NCBI GenBank assembly: GCA_000307955.1
Contig: ALAO01000114.1
Location: 1 to 36,333, forward strand
Source of the DNA: Solidesulfovibrio magneticus str. Maddingley MBC34
GTDB lineage: Bacteria > Desulfobacterota > Desulfovibrionia > Desulfovibrionales > Desulfovibrionaceae
DNA length: 36,333 nucleotides
Direction: 5' to 3'
Below the pieces are notes generated by a model, which made no database searches, had not been told where the DNA came from, and worked only from the letters and a program-made list of their open reading frames with translations. The position numbers and the translations under genes were made by a program. Below are positions 9,035 through 16,211 of this stretch, piece after piece. Every line of letters begins with the position of its first letter. Position 1 is the stretch's first letter.

Positions 9035-9781
9035 TTAATGCGCTCCCTTGCTCTGGAAGACCAGTCCGATGGCCAGTCCGCCCAGGATGGCGATGACCGA
9101 GGCCAGCACGCCGTACCAGGCCGCATGGTTGAAGGCGAGATTGGCCAGGAAAGCGGGCGCGCCGGTGAGCCGGGCTTCCACCGTCCGGGAGGCCTGGGCC
9201 ACGACGGCGCCGTCTTTGACGGCGTAGACCTCGACGGCGTAGCTGCCGGGCGAAAGCCGCGACGGGATGGGCAGGCGCAGGCTGAAGGCCTGCCTGCCGT
9301 CCTGGACCTGCCCCAGCGTCACGCCGCCGGCGGTTTCCCGGTACAGGCCCTCATGGCCCTTGAGCCGCAGGAATTCCGGCAGCAGCACGGACCGGTCGGC
9401 GTTCGACGGCTCGATGCCGATCTTGTCGGTCAGCCCGGTGAGGCCAAGGCCTGCCCCGGCCGCGCCGAGGGTCTGCAAGGGGGCCGAGGCGTCGATGAGG
9501 CAGACGCTCGGCACGCCGGAAAAGTGCAGCGTGTTCATGTTCATCCAAAGCAGGCCGAAGACCTTGCCTTTTTGCTTGAGGGCAAGATTTTGCGGCGCGC
9601 CGACGACGCGGGCCACGACTTGACTTCCCTCGGGAACCCGGCCGTCGATGGCCAAGGACGTGCCGTTGTAGGTGGAGCCGATGTCGATGGCCCCGGGCGC
9701 GACCGAGAACTCCAGGCCCGAAGCCCAGACGCCGGCCGGCGCGGCCACGAGAAGCAGGAAAACGAGGATGGCGCGTTTCAT
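9035..9781 (-). CDS. TIGR02186-like exported protein with C-terminal membrane anchor
   Basis: 248 residues. A signal peptide occupies residues 1-20 (hydrophobic run ending PAGVWA), then an extracytoplasmic beta-rich region with an early GSTYNGTSLAIDGRVPEG stretch and a conserved-looking LLWMNMNT block, and finally one transmembrane helix close to the C-terminus. This resembles the TIGR02186/Alph_Pro_TM family, whose members often sit next to TauE/SafE-type permeases, exactly as here. Function is unknown; an accessory role for the permease is an inference. The start at 9781 lies 2 bases after the permease stop; a much longer reading frame upstream is an artefact overlapping the permease gene. 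Confidence 0.7.
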   Translation of the reverse strand: MKRAILVFLLLVAAPAGVWASGLEFSVAPGAIDIGSTYNGTSLAIDGRVPEGSQVVARVVGAPQNLALKQKGKVFGLLWMNMNTLHFSGVPSVCLIDASAPLQTLGAAGAGLGLTGLTDKIGIEPSNADRSVLLPEFLRLKGHEGLYRETAGGVTLGQVQDGRQAFSLRLPIPSRLSPGSYAVEVYAVKDGAVVAQASRTVEARLTGAPAFLANLAFNHAAWYGVLASVIAILGGLAIGLVFQSKGAH

Positions 9782-9783
9782 GG

Positions 9784-10725
9784 CTAGTGACCTCCCACGT
9801 AGGCCAGAAGGACATCGGGCCTGGCGATCAGTTCGTAGAGGATTTTGAACATCACCACCAACACCAGGCTGGCCAGCAGGATCTTGAGCTGGTCGCCGTG
9901 CAGTTTCTTGCCGACCTTGGCCCCGACCTGGGCTCCCAGCGACGAACCCACGAGCAGGATCAGGGCCAGGACGAAATCCACGGTGTGGTTGGAGATGGAC
10001 TGCATGACGGTGACGTTGATGCAGGTAAAAAGGATCTGGAACAGGCTTGTTCCCACCACTACGTGCATGGGCATGCGCAGCAGGTAGACCATGACCGGCA
10101 CCATGATGAAGCCGCCGCCGACGCCCATGATGGCCGAGAGCACGCCTACCATGACGCCGAGCAGCAGCGGCAAAAGCGGCGACATGCGCACGCCCGAACG
10201 CTTGAAGTCCATCTGCCAGGGCAGGCTCGCCGCCAGCCGGCCAAACGCGCTGGATTTGACGTGCTTTTCCGGGACGTCCTTGGCCGGAGCCTTGGCCTTG
10301 CGCATGGACTGCAGGCTTTCGACGAACATGTAGCCGCCGACCAGGCCAAGCATCAGGACGTAGGTGATGTTGATGAGGAAGTCGGCGTTGCCCATCGCCC
10401 GCAGCATCTTGATGACCTCGACGCCTCCCGTGCCGCCAAGCACGCCGCCGATAAGCAGCAGCAACCCCATTTTGACGTCCACGTTGCCCAGGCGCAGGTG
10501 GGCCAGGGTTCCCGAGGTCGAGGCCCCGACGATCTGGTTGGAATCGGTGGCGGCGGCCACGGTGGGCGGAATGCCCATCATGATGAGCAGCGGCGTCATG
10601 AGGAAGCCGCCGCCCACGCCGAAGATGCCCGAAAGCAGGCCCACCGCCCCGCCCAGCCCGAATACGGCCGCGATGTTCACACTGTTGCCCGCGATGGGCA
10701 GATAGAGTTCCATGGGTATGGTCAT
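9784..10725 (-). CDS. TSUP family (TauE/SafE-like) anion permease
   Basis: 313 residues, an inner-membrane protein with about eight hydrophobic segments in two homologous halves. Each half carries the family signature: GIFGVGGGFLMTPLL in the first and AIMGVGGGFIMVPVM in the second. A charged cytoplasmic loop of about 60 residues (rich in Lys around AKAPAKDVPEK) separates them. TSUP members move sulfite, sulfonates, sulfoacetate or related anions; in a sulfate reducer a sulfur oxyanion is plausible but not shown by the sequence. It overlaps the upstream UspA-like gene (ATGA) and is followed after 2 bases by the TIGR02186-like gene. Confidence 0.88.
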   Translation of the reverse strand: MTIPMELYLPIAGNSVNIAAVFGLGGAVGLLSGIFGVGGGFLMTPLLIMMGIPPTVAAATDSNQIVGASTSGTLAHLRLGNVDVKMGLLLLIGGVLGGTGGVEVIKMLRAMGNADFLINITYVLMLGLVGGYMFVESLQSMRKAKAPAKDVPEKHVKSSAFGRLAASLPWQMDFKRSGVRMSPLLPLLLGVMVGVLSAIMGVGGGFIMVPVMVYLLRMPMHVVVGTSLFQILFTCINVTVMQSISNHTVDFVLALILLVGSSLGAQVGAKVGKKLHGDQLKILLASLVLVVMFKILYELIARPDVLLAYVGGH

Positions 10726-11147
10726 AGCCCGTCCTTTTTGGGTTCGAGACGTCTCTTGGGCGAAACCAGTTCCACCCGGCAGTCCACGCCGGCGAGAATC
10801 CGGCCCAGGTTTTCGGTTTCGCGTTCCCCGCCCTGTTCATCCCGGCCGGTGGCGGCCGCCACCAGCAAGGTCGTTTTCAGCTGCCCGGCCGCGCTGACCA
10901 TTGCCTGGTCAAAACGCCCCTCGGTAACGAACAGCTCCACCGTGGCCCCAGTCGTCGCGGCGGCGGCAATCTCGGATTCGACCCGTCGCAGGATGGCCTG
11001 GCCCGCTTCCCCCCCCTGGCCTTCGTTCGGGGGAAACACCACCAGGACGGACACCCGTGCCTGGATGCGCGGCCCCAGGCACAGCGCCCGGTCCAGCGCT
11101 TCCCAGAAAGGGTGGGAGGCATCGATGCCGACGAGGATTCGTTCCAT
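10722..11147 (-). CDS. universal stress protein (UspA-like)
   Basis: 141 residues, one Usp fold: it opens with MERILVGIDAS and alternates strands and helices to a final strand ending CRVELVSPK. The glycine-rich ATP-binding signature of ATP-type Usp proteins (G-x2-G-x9-G-S/T) is not clear; the region reads AAATGRDEQGG, so it may belong to the non-ATP-binding class. I chose the ATG at 11147 because GGAAAG lies 7 bases upstream and the Usp fold begins at once; the longer frame to 11264 would run through the palindrome-rich control region. First gene of the operon. Confidence 0.8.
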   Translation of the reverse strand: MERILVGIDASHPFWEALDRALCLGPRIQARVSVLVVFPPNEGQGGEAGQAILRRVESEIAAAATTGATVELFVTEGRFDQAMVSAAGQLKTTLLVAAATGRDEQGGERETENLGRILAGVDCRVELVSPKRRLEPKKDGL

Positions 11148-11207
11148 GAATTTGCTTTCCGCCGCCGTCGTCAAAGCAAACCAGGGGCCAATGATAAAAA
11201 ATTCACA

Positions 11208-11293
11208 TAACCGGCCGGTTAAGCGCTTTCCCGGGGTGCCGGGCTCAGCCAGGGAAAGCGTCATGTCTCAAATTGAAACAGATTTCCGGGAAA
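11208..11293. promoter_or_regulatory. palindrome-rich divergent control region
   Basis: Between the divergent UspA-like and histidine kinase genes lie four inverted repeats. They are a perfect 14-bp palindrome TAACCGGCCGGTTA (11208-11221); CGCTTTCCC/GGGAAAGCG arms at 11224-11232 and 11252-11260; TGTCTCAAATTGAAACA (11264-11280, arms matching at 7 of 8); and TTTCCGGGAAA (11283-11293). The spacing suits dimeric activator or repressor sites. I could not identify a convincing -35/-10 or -24/-12 pair, so promoter positions are not assigned. Confidence 0.55.
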
Positions 11294-11354
11294 CGCTTGT
11301 AGCAAAATGGAACATGCTCTAGAGTGCGGCAGGACCGGCCAGGAGGAAGCCAGG

Positions 11355-12809
11355 ATGCGCGCCGCCAATCGCCTCAAAGTGTTTTTCAATTCCATCAAGG
11401 GCAAGATCTTCACCTTGTTCCTGGTGGCCTTCCTGGCCGCCTGCGGGTTGACCCTGCTCAATGTCTGGACGCTTTCCGCCGTGCGGGAGCGGCTGCACCT
11501 CTCGGAACGCTACGACGACCTGTCCAGCGCCATCCTGGAGGCCCGGCGCTTCGAGAAAAACCTGCTGATCTACGGCGGGACCCAGAGCCTGCGCGAAGGG
11601 CTGCTCTACCTGGACCAGGCCCAGGCGGCCTTCACGGATCTGGCCGAGGACATCGGCCGCATGTCGGGTCCCGAGGGGGTGGAGGATTTTCAGCGGACCC
11701 TGGCTCAATACCGGCGGGAGTTCGCCGCCCTGGACGACGCCCAGGACGCCGACAAGGACCTGGCCAGGACCGCGGGCAAGCGGCTGGTGGACATGGCCGG
11801 GGAACTGATCGCCACCAAACGGGAGCGCATCCACAAGACCATCTTTGAGGTGTCGCTTCTGCCCATGGCCTATCTGGGCATTTTTTTGGTCTTCATGGCT
11901 ATTTTGATCCGCGTCATCGCCGTCAGCCTGCTTAGGCCCCTGGCCATGATCGGGACCATCACGGCCCGGGTGGCCAAGGGCGACTTCAGCCCGGTGGACA
12001 GCGGCGGGCATCACATCGTGGAGGTGGCTGGCCTGCTCGACGCCCTCAACCGCATGGCCCTGGAGCTGACCGCCAATCAGGAAGATCTGCTCCAGGCCCG
12101 CAAGATCGCCGCCCTGGGCACGCTCACGGCCGGCATCGCCCACGAGATCAACAATCCCATCAACAACATCGCGCTCTCGGCCGAGAGCCTGCTGGAGGTC
12201 CATGGCGACGCCCTGGACGACGACGCCCGGGAGATCGCCGGCGACATCCTGGCCCAGGCCGACCGGGCCGGGGAGATCGTGCGCAACCTGCTCGATTTCT
12301 CCCGCACCGAGAAAGCCCAGTTCAGCCCCCTGGCCCCGGATGTCGTGGTGAAAAGCTCGGTGGCCCTGCTCAAGAACCAGTTGCTGATTTCCGGGCTGAC
12401 CATTCGCCTCGACGTGCCGCCGAACCTGGATCGGGTGGCCGGCAACCTGCGCCATCTCCAGCAAGTGTTCCTCAACCTGCTGCAAAACGCCGCCCAGGCC
12501 ACGCCGGCCGGCGGCACGATCGACGTGGCCGGCCGCGACGCCAGCGACTTCGTGTGCCTGTCCGTGCGCGACTCCGGCCAGGGCATCGACCCGGAAAACC
12601 TGCCCCACATTTTCGAACCGTTTTTCACCACCAAGGACGTGGGGCAGGGCACCGGCCTGGGGCTGGCCGTGACCTACTCCATCATCAAGCGCCACGGCGG
12701 GCGCATTGAAGTGGAAAGCGAGCCCGGCCAGGGAACCGCCTTTTTTGTCTATCTGCCCAAGGCCGGCCGGTCCCCGGTCGGGACCGGGGAGGCCAGCCAG
12801 GAGGCCTAG
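11355..12809 (+). CDS. membrane sensor histidine kinase
   Basis: 484 residues. A first transmembrane helix at about 18-40, a periplasmic helical sensor region of about 125 residues, a second transmembrane segment near 168-192, a HAMP linker, then the kinase core: H-box GIAHEINNPINN with H263, N-box NLLQNAAQA, G-boxes DSGQGI and GTGLGLAV, and FFTTK between them. The sensor region resembles four-helix-bundle ligand sensors; the signal is unknown. The ATG at 11355 follows AGGAGG by 8 bases, which decides against the in-frame ATG at 11307. The NtrC-type regulator encoded next on the same strand is the obvious partner. Confidence 0.93.
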   Translation: MRAANRLKVFFNSIKGKIFTLFLVAFLAACGLTLLNVWTLSAVRERLHLSERYDDLSSAILEARRFEKNLLIYGGTQSLREGLLYLDQAQAAFTDLAEDIGRMSGPEGVEDFQRTLAQYRREFAALDDAQDADKDLARTAGKRLVDMAGELIATKRERIHKTIFEVSLLPMAYLGIFLVFMAILIRVIAVSLLRPLAMIGTITARVAKGDFSPVDSGGHHIVEVAGLLDALNRMALELTANQEDLLQARKIAALGTLTAGIAHEINNPINNIALSAESLLEVHGDALDDDAREIAGDILAQADRAGEIVRNLLDFSRTEKAQFSPLAPDVVVKSSVALLKNQLLISGLTIRLDVPPNLDRVAGNLRHLQQVFLNLLQNAAQATPAGGTIDVAGRDASDFVCLSVRDSGQGIDPENLPHIFEPFFTTKDVGQGTGLGLAVTYSIIKRHGGRIEVESEPGQGTAFFVYLPKAGRSPVGTGEASQEA

Positions 12810-12826
12810 GGTCGCGCCCCTTGGAG

Positions 12827-12843
12827 AATACGAGAGTATTTTT
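12827..12843 (+). terminator. weak hairpin with T run after the kinase gene
   Basis: AATAC/GTATT with a GAGA loop is followed by TTT. The stem is only 5 bp and AT-rich, so termination may be partial. The rest of the gap to the regulator start contains an AT-rich stretch up to about 12870 but no gene I can support. Confidence 0.3.
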
Positions 12844-13095
12844 AAGAAAAACCCATAGTTTTAGTATGTTGCCTACGAAATGCCTGAGGCGCTTTTCCTG
12901 GACGTGACGCTTACGTCGCGTTTCGGCGGGGGATGGCTGGCGAAGCGTCTGCACCGATTTGCCCGGCGGCGTTTTGCAGGCCATCGGGATTTCCAGGGAC
13001 GCGATGCGAAGCCGTTGCCGGGCACGAGCTGAAACACCGCCTGGGCGGCCGGGGGGAGCTGTCCCCGGCCCCTTGGCCGAGAGAGAAGGGGAGCC

Positions 13096-14454
13096 ATGGA
13101 GCATGCAGGATGCCGCGCGCGACTGGCCGTGGTCGACGACGAAGCCACGGTCCGCAAGCGCCTGACCGAGGCCTTTGTCCGGAGCGGCTACGCGGTGGAA
13201 ACGTTTGCCGAAGCCGAAGCGTTTTTGGAGCGCGCGGCAAAGGCGCCCTTTGACGCCGTGCTGCTGGACGTCCGCTTGCCGGGCATCGACGGCCTGGAGG
13301 CGCTGGGGCGTCTCAAAAAACAGGGGGCGGACACCGAGGTGATCCTGGTCACCGGCCACGGCGGCCTGGAGACGGCCATCGAGGCCATCAAGGCCGGGGC
13401 CTACCATTTCGTGACCAAACCGGCCAAGCTGGCGGAAATCCGCAATCTGGTGAAAGGGGCCTGCGAAAAGGTGGCGATCGGCCGCGAGAACCGGCGGCTG
13501 CGCCAGGCCTTGCGGGAGGAAACCGGGCTCGAATCCATGATCGGGGCCAGTTCGGCCATGCGGGAGGTCTTCGAACTCATCCGCAAGATCGCGCCGGTGG
13601 GCTGCAACGTGCTGGTGCAGGGCGCCAGCGGCACGGGCAAGGCCCTGGTGGCCCGAGCCATTCACCGCTTGTCGCCGCGCCGGGACCAGGCTTTCGTGTC
13701 CTTTAATTGCGGCGGATTCACCGAGGAACTGATTTCCAGCGAACTGTTCGGCTACGAAAAAGGGGCCTTCACCGGGGCCGCCGCCACCCGGTTGGGGCTT
13801 TTGGAATCCGCCGCCGGGGGCACGGTCTTTCTGGATGAAATCGGCGAAATGCCGCCGGCCATGCAGGTCCGGCTCCTGCACGTCATCCAGGAACGCCAGA
13901 TTCTGCGGGTGGGCGGCACCCGGCCCATCGACCTGGACATTCGGATCATCGCGGCCACCAATCGCGACCTCAAACAGGAAGTGGCCAAGGGCCTTTTCCG
14001 GGAAGACCTCTACTACCGCCTCAACGTGGTCGGCATCCAGCTGCCGCGACTGGCCGAGCGCCAGGAGGACATCCCGCTGCTGGCCCGCCACTTCCTGGAC
14101 AAGTACAGCCTGCTCTTTCACAAGGCCGTGCGCGAGATCGGTCCCCGGGCCATGCAGATTCTCATGGGCTACGGCTTTCCGGGCAACGTGCGCGAACTGG
14201 AAAACATCGTGGAGCGGGCCGTGGCCCTGTGCGACGCCGAGACCCTGTCCATGGCCGACCTGCCCCGCGACCTCCAGCAGATGGATTTCGCCTCGGTGGA
14301 GGGCGAGCGGCTGGAGAGCCTGGAGGAGATGGAGCGCCGCCATATCGCCCGGGTGCTGGAACGCACCGGCCGCAACAAGGGGCTGGCCGCCCAGATCCTG
14401 GCGATTCCGCGCACCACGCTGTGGCGCAAGCTCAAGCAGTTCGAGCTTGAGTGA
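13096..14454 (+). CDS. sigma-54-dependent response regulator (NtrC family)
   Basis: 452 residues in the classical three-part layout. The receiver (about 8-120) has DDE at 14-16, phosphoacceptor D58 (LLDVRLPG) and Lys in TKPAK near 108. The AAA+ domain (about 145-375) has Walker A GASGTGKA at 176-183, the sigma-54 contact loop GAFTGA at 223-228 and Walker B VFLDE at 244-248. A Fis-type helix-turn-helix lies at the C-terminus (RNKGLAAQILAIPRTTLWRK). Walker A has A where GESGTGKE is usual, a mild change. AAGGGGAG lies upstream of the start. Likely partner of the preceding kinase; candidate targets are the divergent operon and the AAA+ gene downstream (inference). Confidence 0.93.
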   Translation: MEHAGCRARLAVVDDEATVRKRLTEAFVRSGYAVETFAEAEAFLERAAKAPFDAVLLDVRLPGIDGLEALGRLKKQGADTEVILVTGHGGLETAIEAIKAGAYHFVTKPAKLAEIRNLVKGACEKVAIGRENRRLRQALREETGLESMIGASSAMREVFELIRKIAPVGCNVLVQGASGTGKALVARAIHRLSPRRDQAFVSFNCGGFTEELISSELFGYEKGAFTGAAATRLGLLESAAGGTVFLDEIGEMPPAMQVRLLHVIQERQILRVGGTRPIDLDIRIIAATNRDLKQEVAKGLFREDLYYRLNVVGIQLPRLAERQEDIPLLARHFLDKYSLLFHKAVREIGPRAMQILMGYGFPGNVRELENIVERAVALCDAETLSMADLPRDLQQMDFASVEGERLESLEEMERRHIARVLERTGRNKGLAAQILAIPRTTLWRKLKQFELE

Positions 14455-14594
14455 TCGGGCGTCGTTCCAGAATGAAACACGCCGCTGGCGGCCGAAGGCG
14501 GGGTGGGACGTGCCTTGGCCCTGCAGTCCTGCATTTTGCAAATCATCCCGGCGGATAGCGGCAATATCCGCAAGGGGCTGCCCGGCGGCGGCGC

Positions 14595-14610
14595 TGGCAC
14601 GCATCTTGTT
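14595..14610 (+). promoter_or_regulatory. candidate sigma-54 (-24/-12) promoter
   Basis: TGGCACGCATCTTGTT matches TGGCACG-N4-TTGCW except that the -12 GC is GT. It lies 11 bases before the ATG of the AAA+ gene, so transcription would begin almost at the start codon. It could equally be a chance match; the adjacent NtrC-type gene makes it worth noting. Confidence 0.3.
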
Positions 14611-14621
14611 CTCTGCACGGC

Positions 14622-15491
14622 ATGCGCGACATTTCCCTTCCCCACGACAGCCCGGGCGCGGGCGAGTCCCTGGCCGGCCTGCCCCAATGGTTCACCGAGC
14701 GGGAAGTCATTCCCCTGGACGACAATCTGGCCCTGGTCGTCTGCCATGAGGCCATGCGGGCCGTGGCGGCCTTGTGCCGGTCCGCGGCCGAGCAGGCCGC
14801 GCCGGTGCTGCTGACCGGCGAAACCGGGGTGGGCAAGAGCCTGCTTGCCCGCTTCATCCACGCCAGCCGCGATCCCTACGCGCCGTTTATCTCCCGCATG
14901 ACGGCGGGGCTGGAGGCGGCGGTGTTGGAAAAATGGATTTTCGGCGGGCCAGACCGCCCCCTGGCCGGATCGGCGATGGTCGACGAGGCGCGGGGGGGCA
15001 TGCTGGTGCTGGAGGAGATGGGCGATTTGCCCGTGCGGATACAACAACACCTGCTTGATTCCTGGGGCGACCAGGGGCGCGGCGAAAGCCAGGGCGGCCC
15101 GGCGCAATGGGTCTGCACCACCAACCTGGCTCCCCGGGCGCTTGCTTCGCCCAGGCGCATGCTGCCGGAGTTCCTGGAACGGCTCGTGCGCATCCACATC
15201 CCGCCGCTCCGGGACCGCAAACGGGATATTCCGGCCCTGGCGGCCTATTTCTCGTGGCTGGCGACGGCCCAGGAACCCTCGCGGGGAAGCCTCGACAGCC
15301 TGGCGAACCGCCTTGCCCGCCACGCCTTTCCAGGCAACGTGCGGGAGCTGGAATCCCTGGTGCGCTTAAACGCCCGGCAGGACCGGCCGCCTGCCCGCCG
15401 GGCCGCGCGGCCAGGGATTTTGGCGAGAACGATCAGGCCTTCGGTCCAGGCGGACGCCTCGGCCGGGGAGGAGTCCTCGCCGTCGCCGTGA
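14622..15491 (+). CDS. AAA+ protein related to sigma-54 activators, lacking GAFTGA, receiver and HTH
   Basis: 289 residues. A single AAA+ domain of the bacterial enhancer-binding type: Walker A GETGVGKS at 66-73, Walker B-like MLVLEE near 127-132 (E where D is usual), a sensor/arginine-finger region RIHIPPLRDRKRDIP and the sensor II motif FPGNVRELE. The loop that contacts sigma-54 is replaced by FGGPDRPLAG (107-116). There is no receiver domain and no DNA-binding domain; the tail after about 255 is low-complexity. It probably cannot open sigma-54 promoters itself and may modulate the neighbouring NtrC-type protein by mixed assembly, or be a decaying copy. The start is uncertain because no ribosome binding site precedes the ATG. 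Confidence 0.7.
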   Translation: MRDISLPHDSPGAGESLAGLPQWFTEREVIPLDDNLALVVCHEAMRAVAALCRSAAEQAAPVLLTGETGVGKSLLARFIHASRDPYAPFISRMTAGLEAAVLEKWIFGGPDRPLAGSAMVDEARGGMLVLEEMGDLPVRIQQHLLDSWGDQGRGESQGGPAQWVCTTNLAPRALASPRRMLPEFLERLVRIHIPPLRDRKRDIPALAAYFSWLATAQEPSRGSLDSLANRLARHAFPGNVRELESLVRLNARQDRPPARRAARPGILARTIRPSVQADASAGEESSPSP

Positions 15492-15580
15492 GTGTCGTTT
15501 CTGGTCTTGTGTCCGGCGGCCGGATTGGCCGCCGGGCCGGGCGTCGGCCCGATCGGTCAGGCGTGGCCCCGAGCCCGAGG

Positions 15581-15599
15581 CCGGGGGACAAGCCCCCGG
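15581..15599 (-). terminator. GC-rich hairpin downstream of the hydrogenase operon
   Basis: A perfect 7-bp stem CCGGGGG/CCCCCGG with a 5-base loop lies beyond the stop of the protease gene. There is no T run, so it may end or protect the transcript rather than act as a classical intrinsic terminator. The remaining bases between the two convergent genes show nothing else I can support. Confidence 0.4.
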
Positions 15600-15647
15600 G
15601 TGCGGGCCGCTTCCCTGGCTCCCGGTCCGGTTTCCCACTCGATCCGC

Positions 15648-16142
15648 CTAGCCCTTGGGCGTGGCGACGCCGCCGGCCTGGGCGAGTTCCGTGAGCGCGA
15701 TGTCGAGCATGGCCGGCAGCCGGTCGGCGACCACGTCGGTGAGTTCGATGCTCATGTTCTTGAAATCGTAGGGTTCCATGCCGATGACCACGGTGTCGGG
15801 GCGTTTGCCGACGAGTTCGCAGTAGATGAGGGTGTCGACAAGGTCGGACTGGTGCATGGAGTCCTTGAAGGCCAGGGATTTGCGCAGGTCGTCGCCGGTG
15901 AACCGGTAGATGGTGCCGGGCTGGTCGCCGCCAAGAACGGCGTCGAGGACGATGCAGTAGTCGCTGTCCATGAGCGGCTGCATGAGCCGCATGCCGAGAT
16001 TGCCGCCGTCCATGAGGGTGACGTTGTCGGAGAAGTCGTAGGTTTCCAGCAGGCGTTCCACGGCGCGCACGCCGACGCCTTCGTCGGCGTAGAGGATGTT
16101 GCCGACGCCGAGGATGAGGATTTTGCGGCTGGGGTCGGGCAT
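15648..16142 (-). CDS. hydrogenase maturation protease (HyaD/HybD/HynC family)
   Basis: 164 residues, cytoplasmic. It cleaves the C-terminal extension of a [NiFe] hydrogenase large subunit after nickel insertion. It opens with ILILGVGNILYADEGVG, where the acidic residue of the DEGVG block is an expected nickel-sensing ligand; a second conserved block is VTLMDGGNLGM and a further one is FKDSMHQSDL, containing the family His. Length matches the family. The ATG at 16142 is chosen because AAGGAG lies 5 bases upstream; a longer frame lacks this. It follows the large-subunit gene after 69 bases that contain a terminator-like hairpin, so it may be expressed below the structural genes. Confidence 0.92.
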   Translation of the reverse strand: MPDPSRKILILGVGNILYADEGVGVRAVERLLETYDFSDNVTLMDGGNLGMRLMQPLMDSDYCIVLDAVLGGDQPGTIYRFTGDDLRKSLAFKDSMHQSDLVDTLIYCELVGKRPDTVVIGMEPYDFKNMSIELTDVVADRLPAMLDIALTELAQAGGVATPKG

Positions 16143-16160
16143 GGGTGCTCCTTGAAAAAG

Positions 16161-16188
16161 GGAGAACCCGGCCGGGGCCGGGTTCTCC
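16161..16188 (-). terminator. terminator/attenuator-like hairpin between hynA and the protease gene
   Basis: Arms GGAGAACCCGGCC (16161-16173) and GGCCGGGTTCTCC (16176-16188) are perfectly complementary. On the minus strand the hairpin is followed directly by CTTTTT and then by the AAGGAG ribosome binding site of the protease gene. Partial termination here would give much more structural subunit than protease. Confidence 0.65.
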
Positions 16189-16211
16189 AAGGATAGGCTT
16201 GGGGTTGCGGG

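Noticed and set aside
9782-10840. Long N-terminal extension of the TIGR02186-like gene
   Set aside because: It reads through the TSUP permease gene in another frame; the signal peptide starts at 9781.
12939-12952. Sigma-54 promoter upstream of the NtrC-type regulator (GG-N10-GC)
   Set aside because: Only the GG and GC dinucleotides match; the surrounding consensus is poor, so a chance match is likely.
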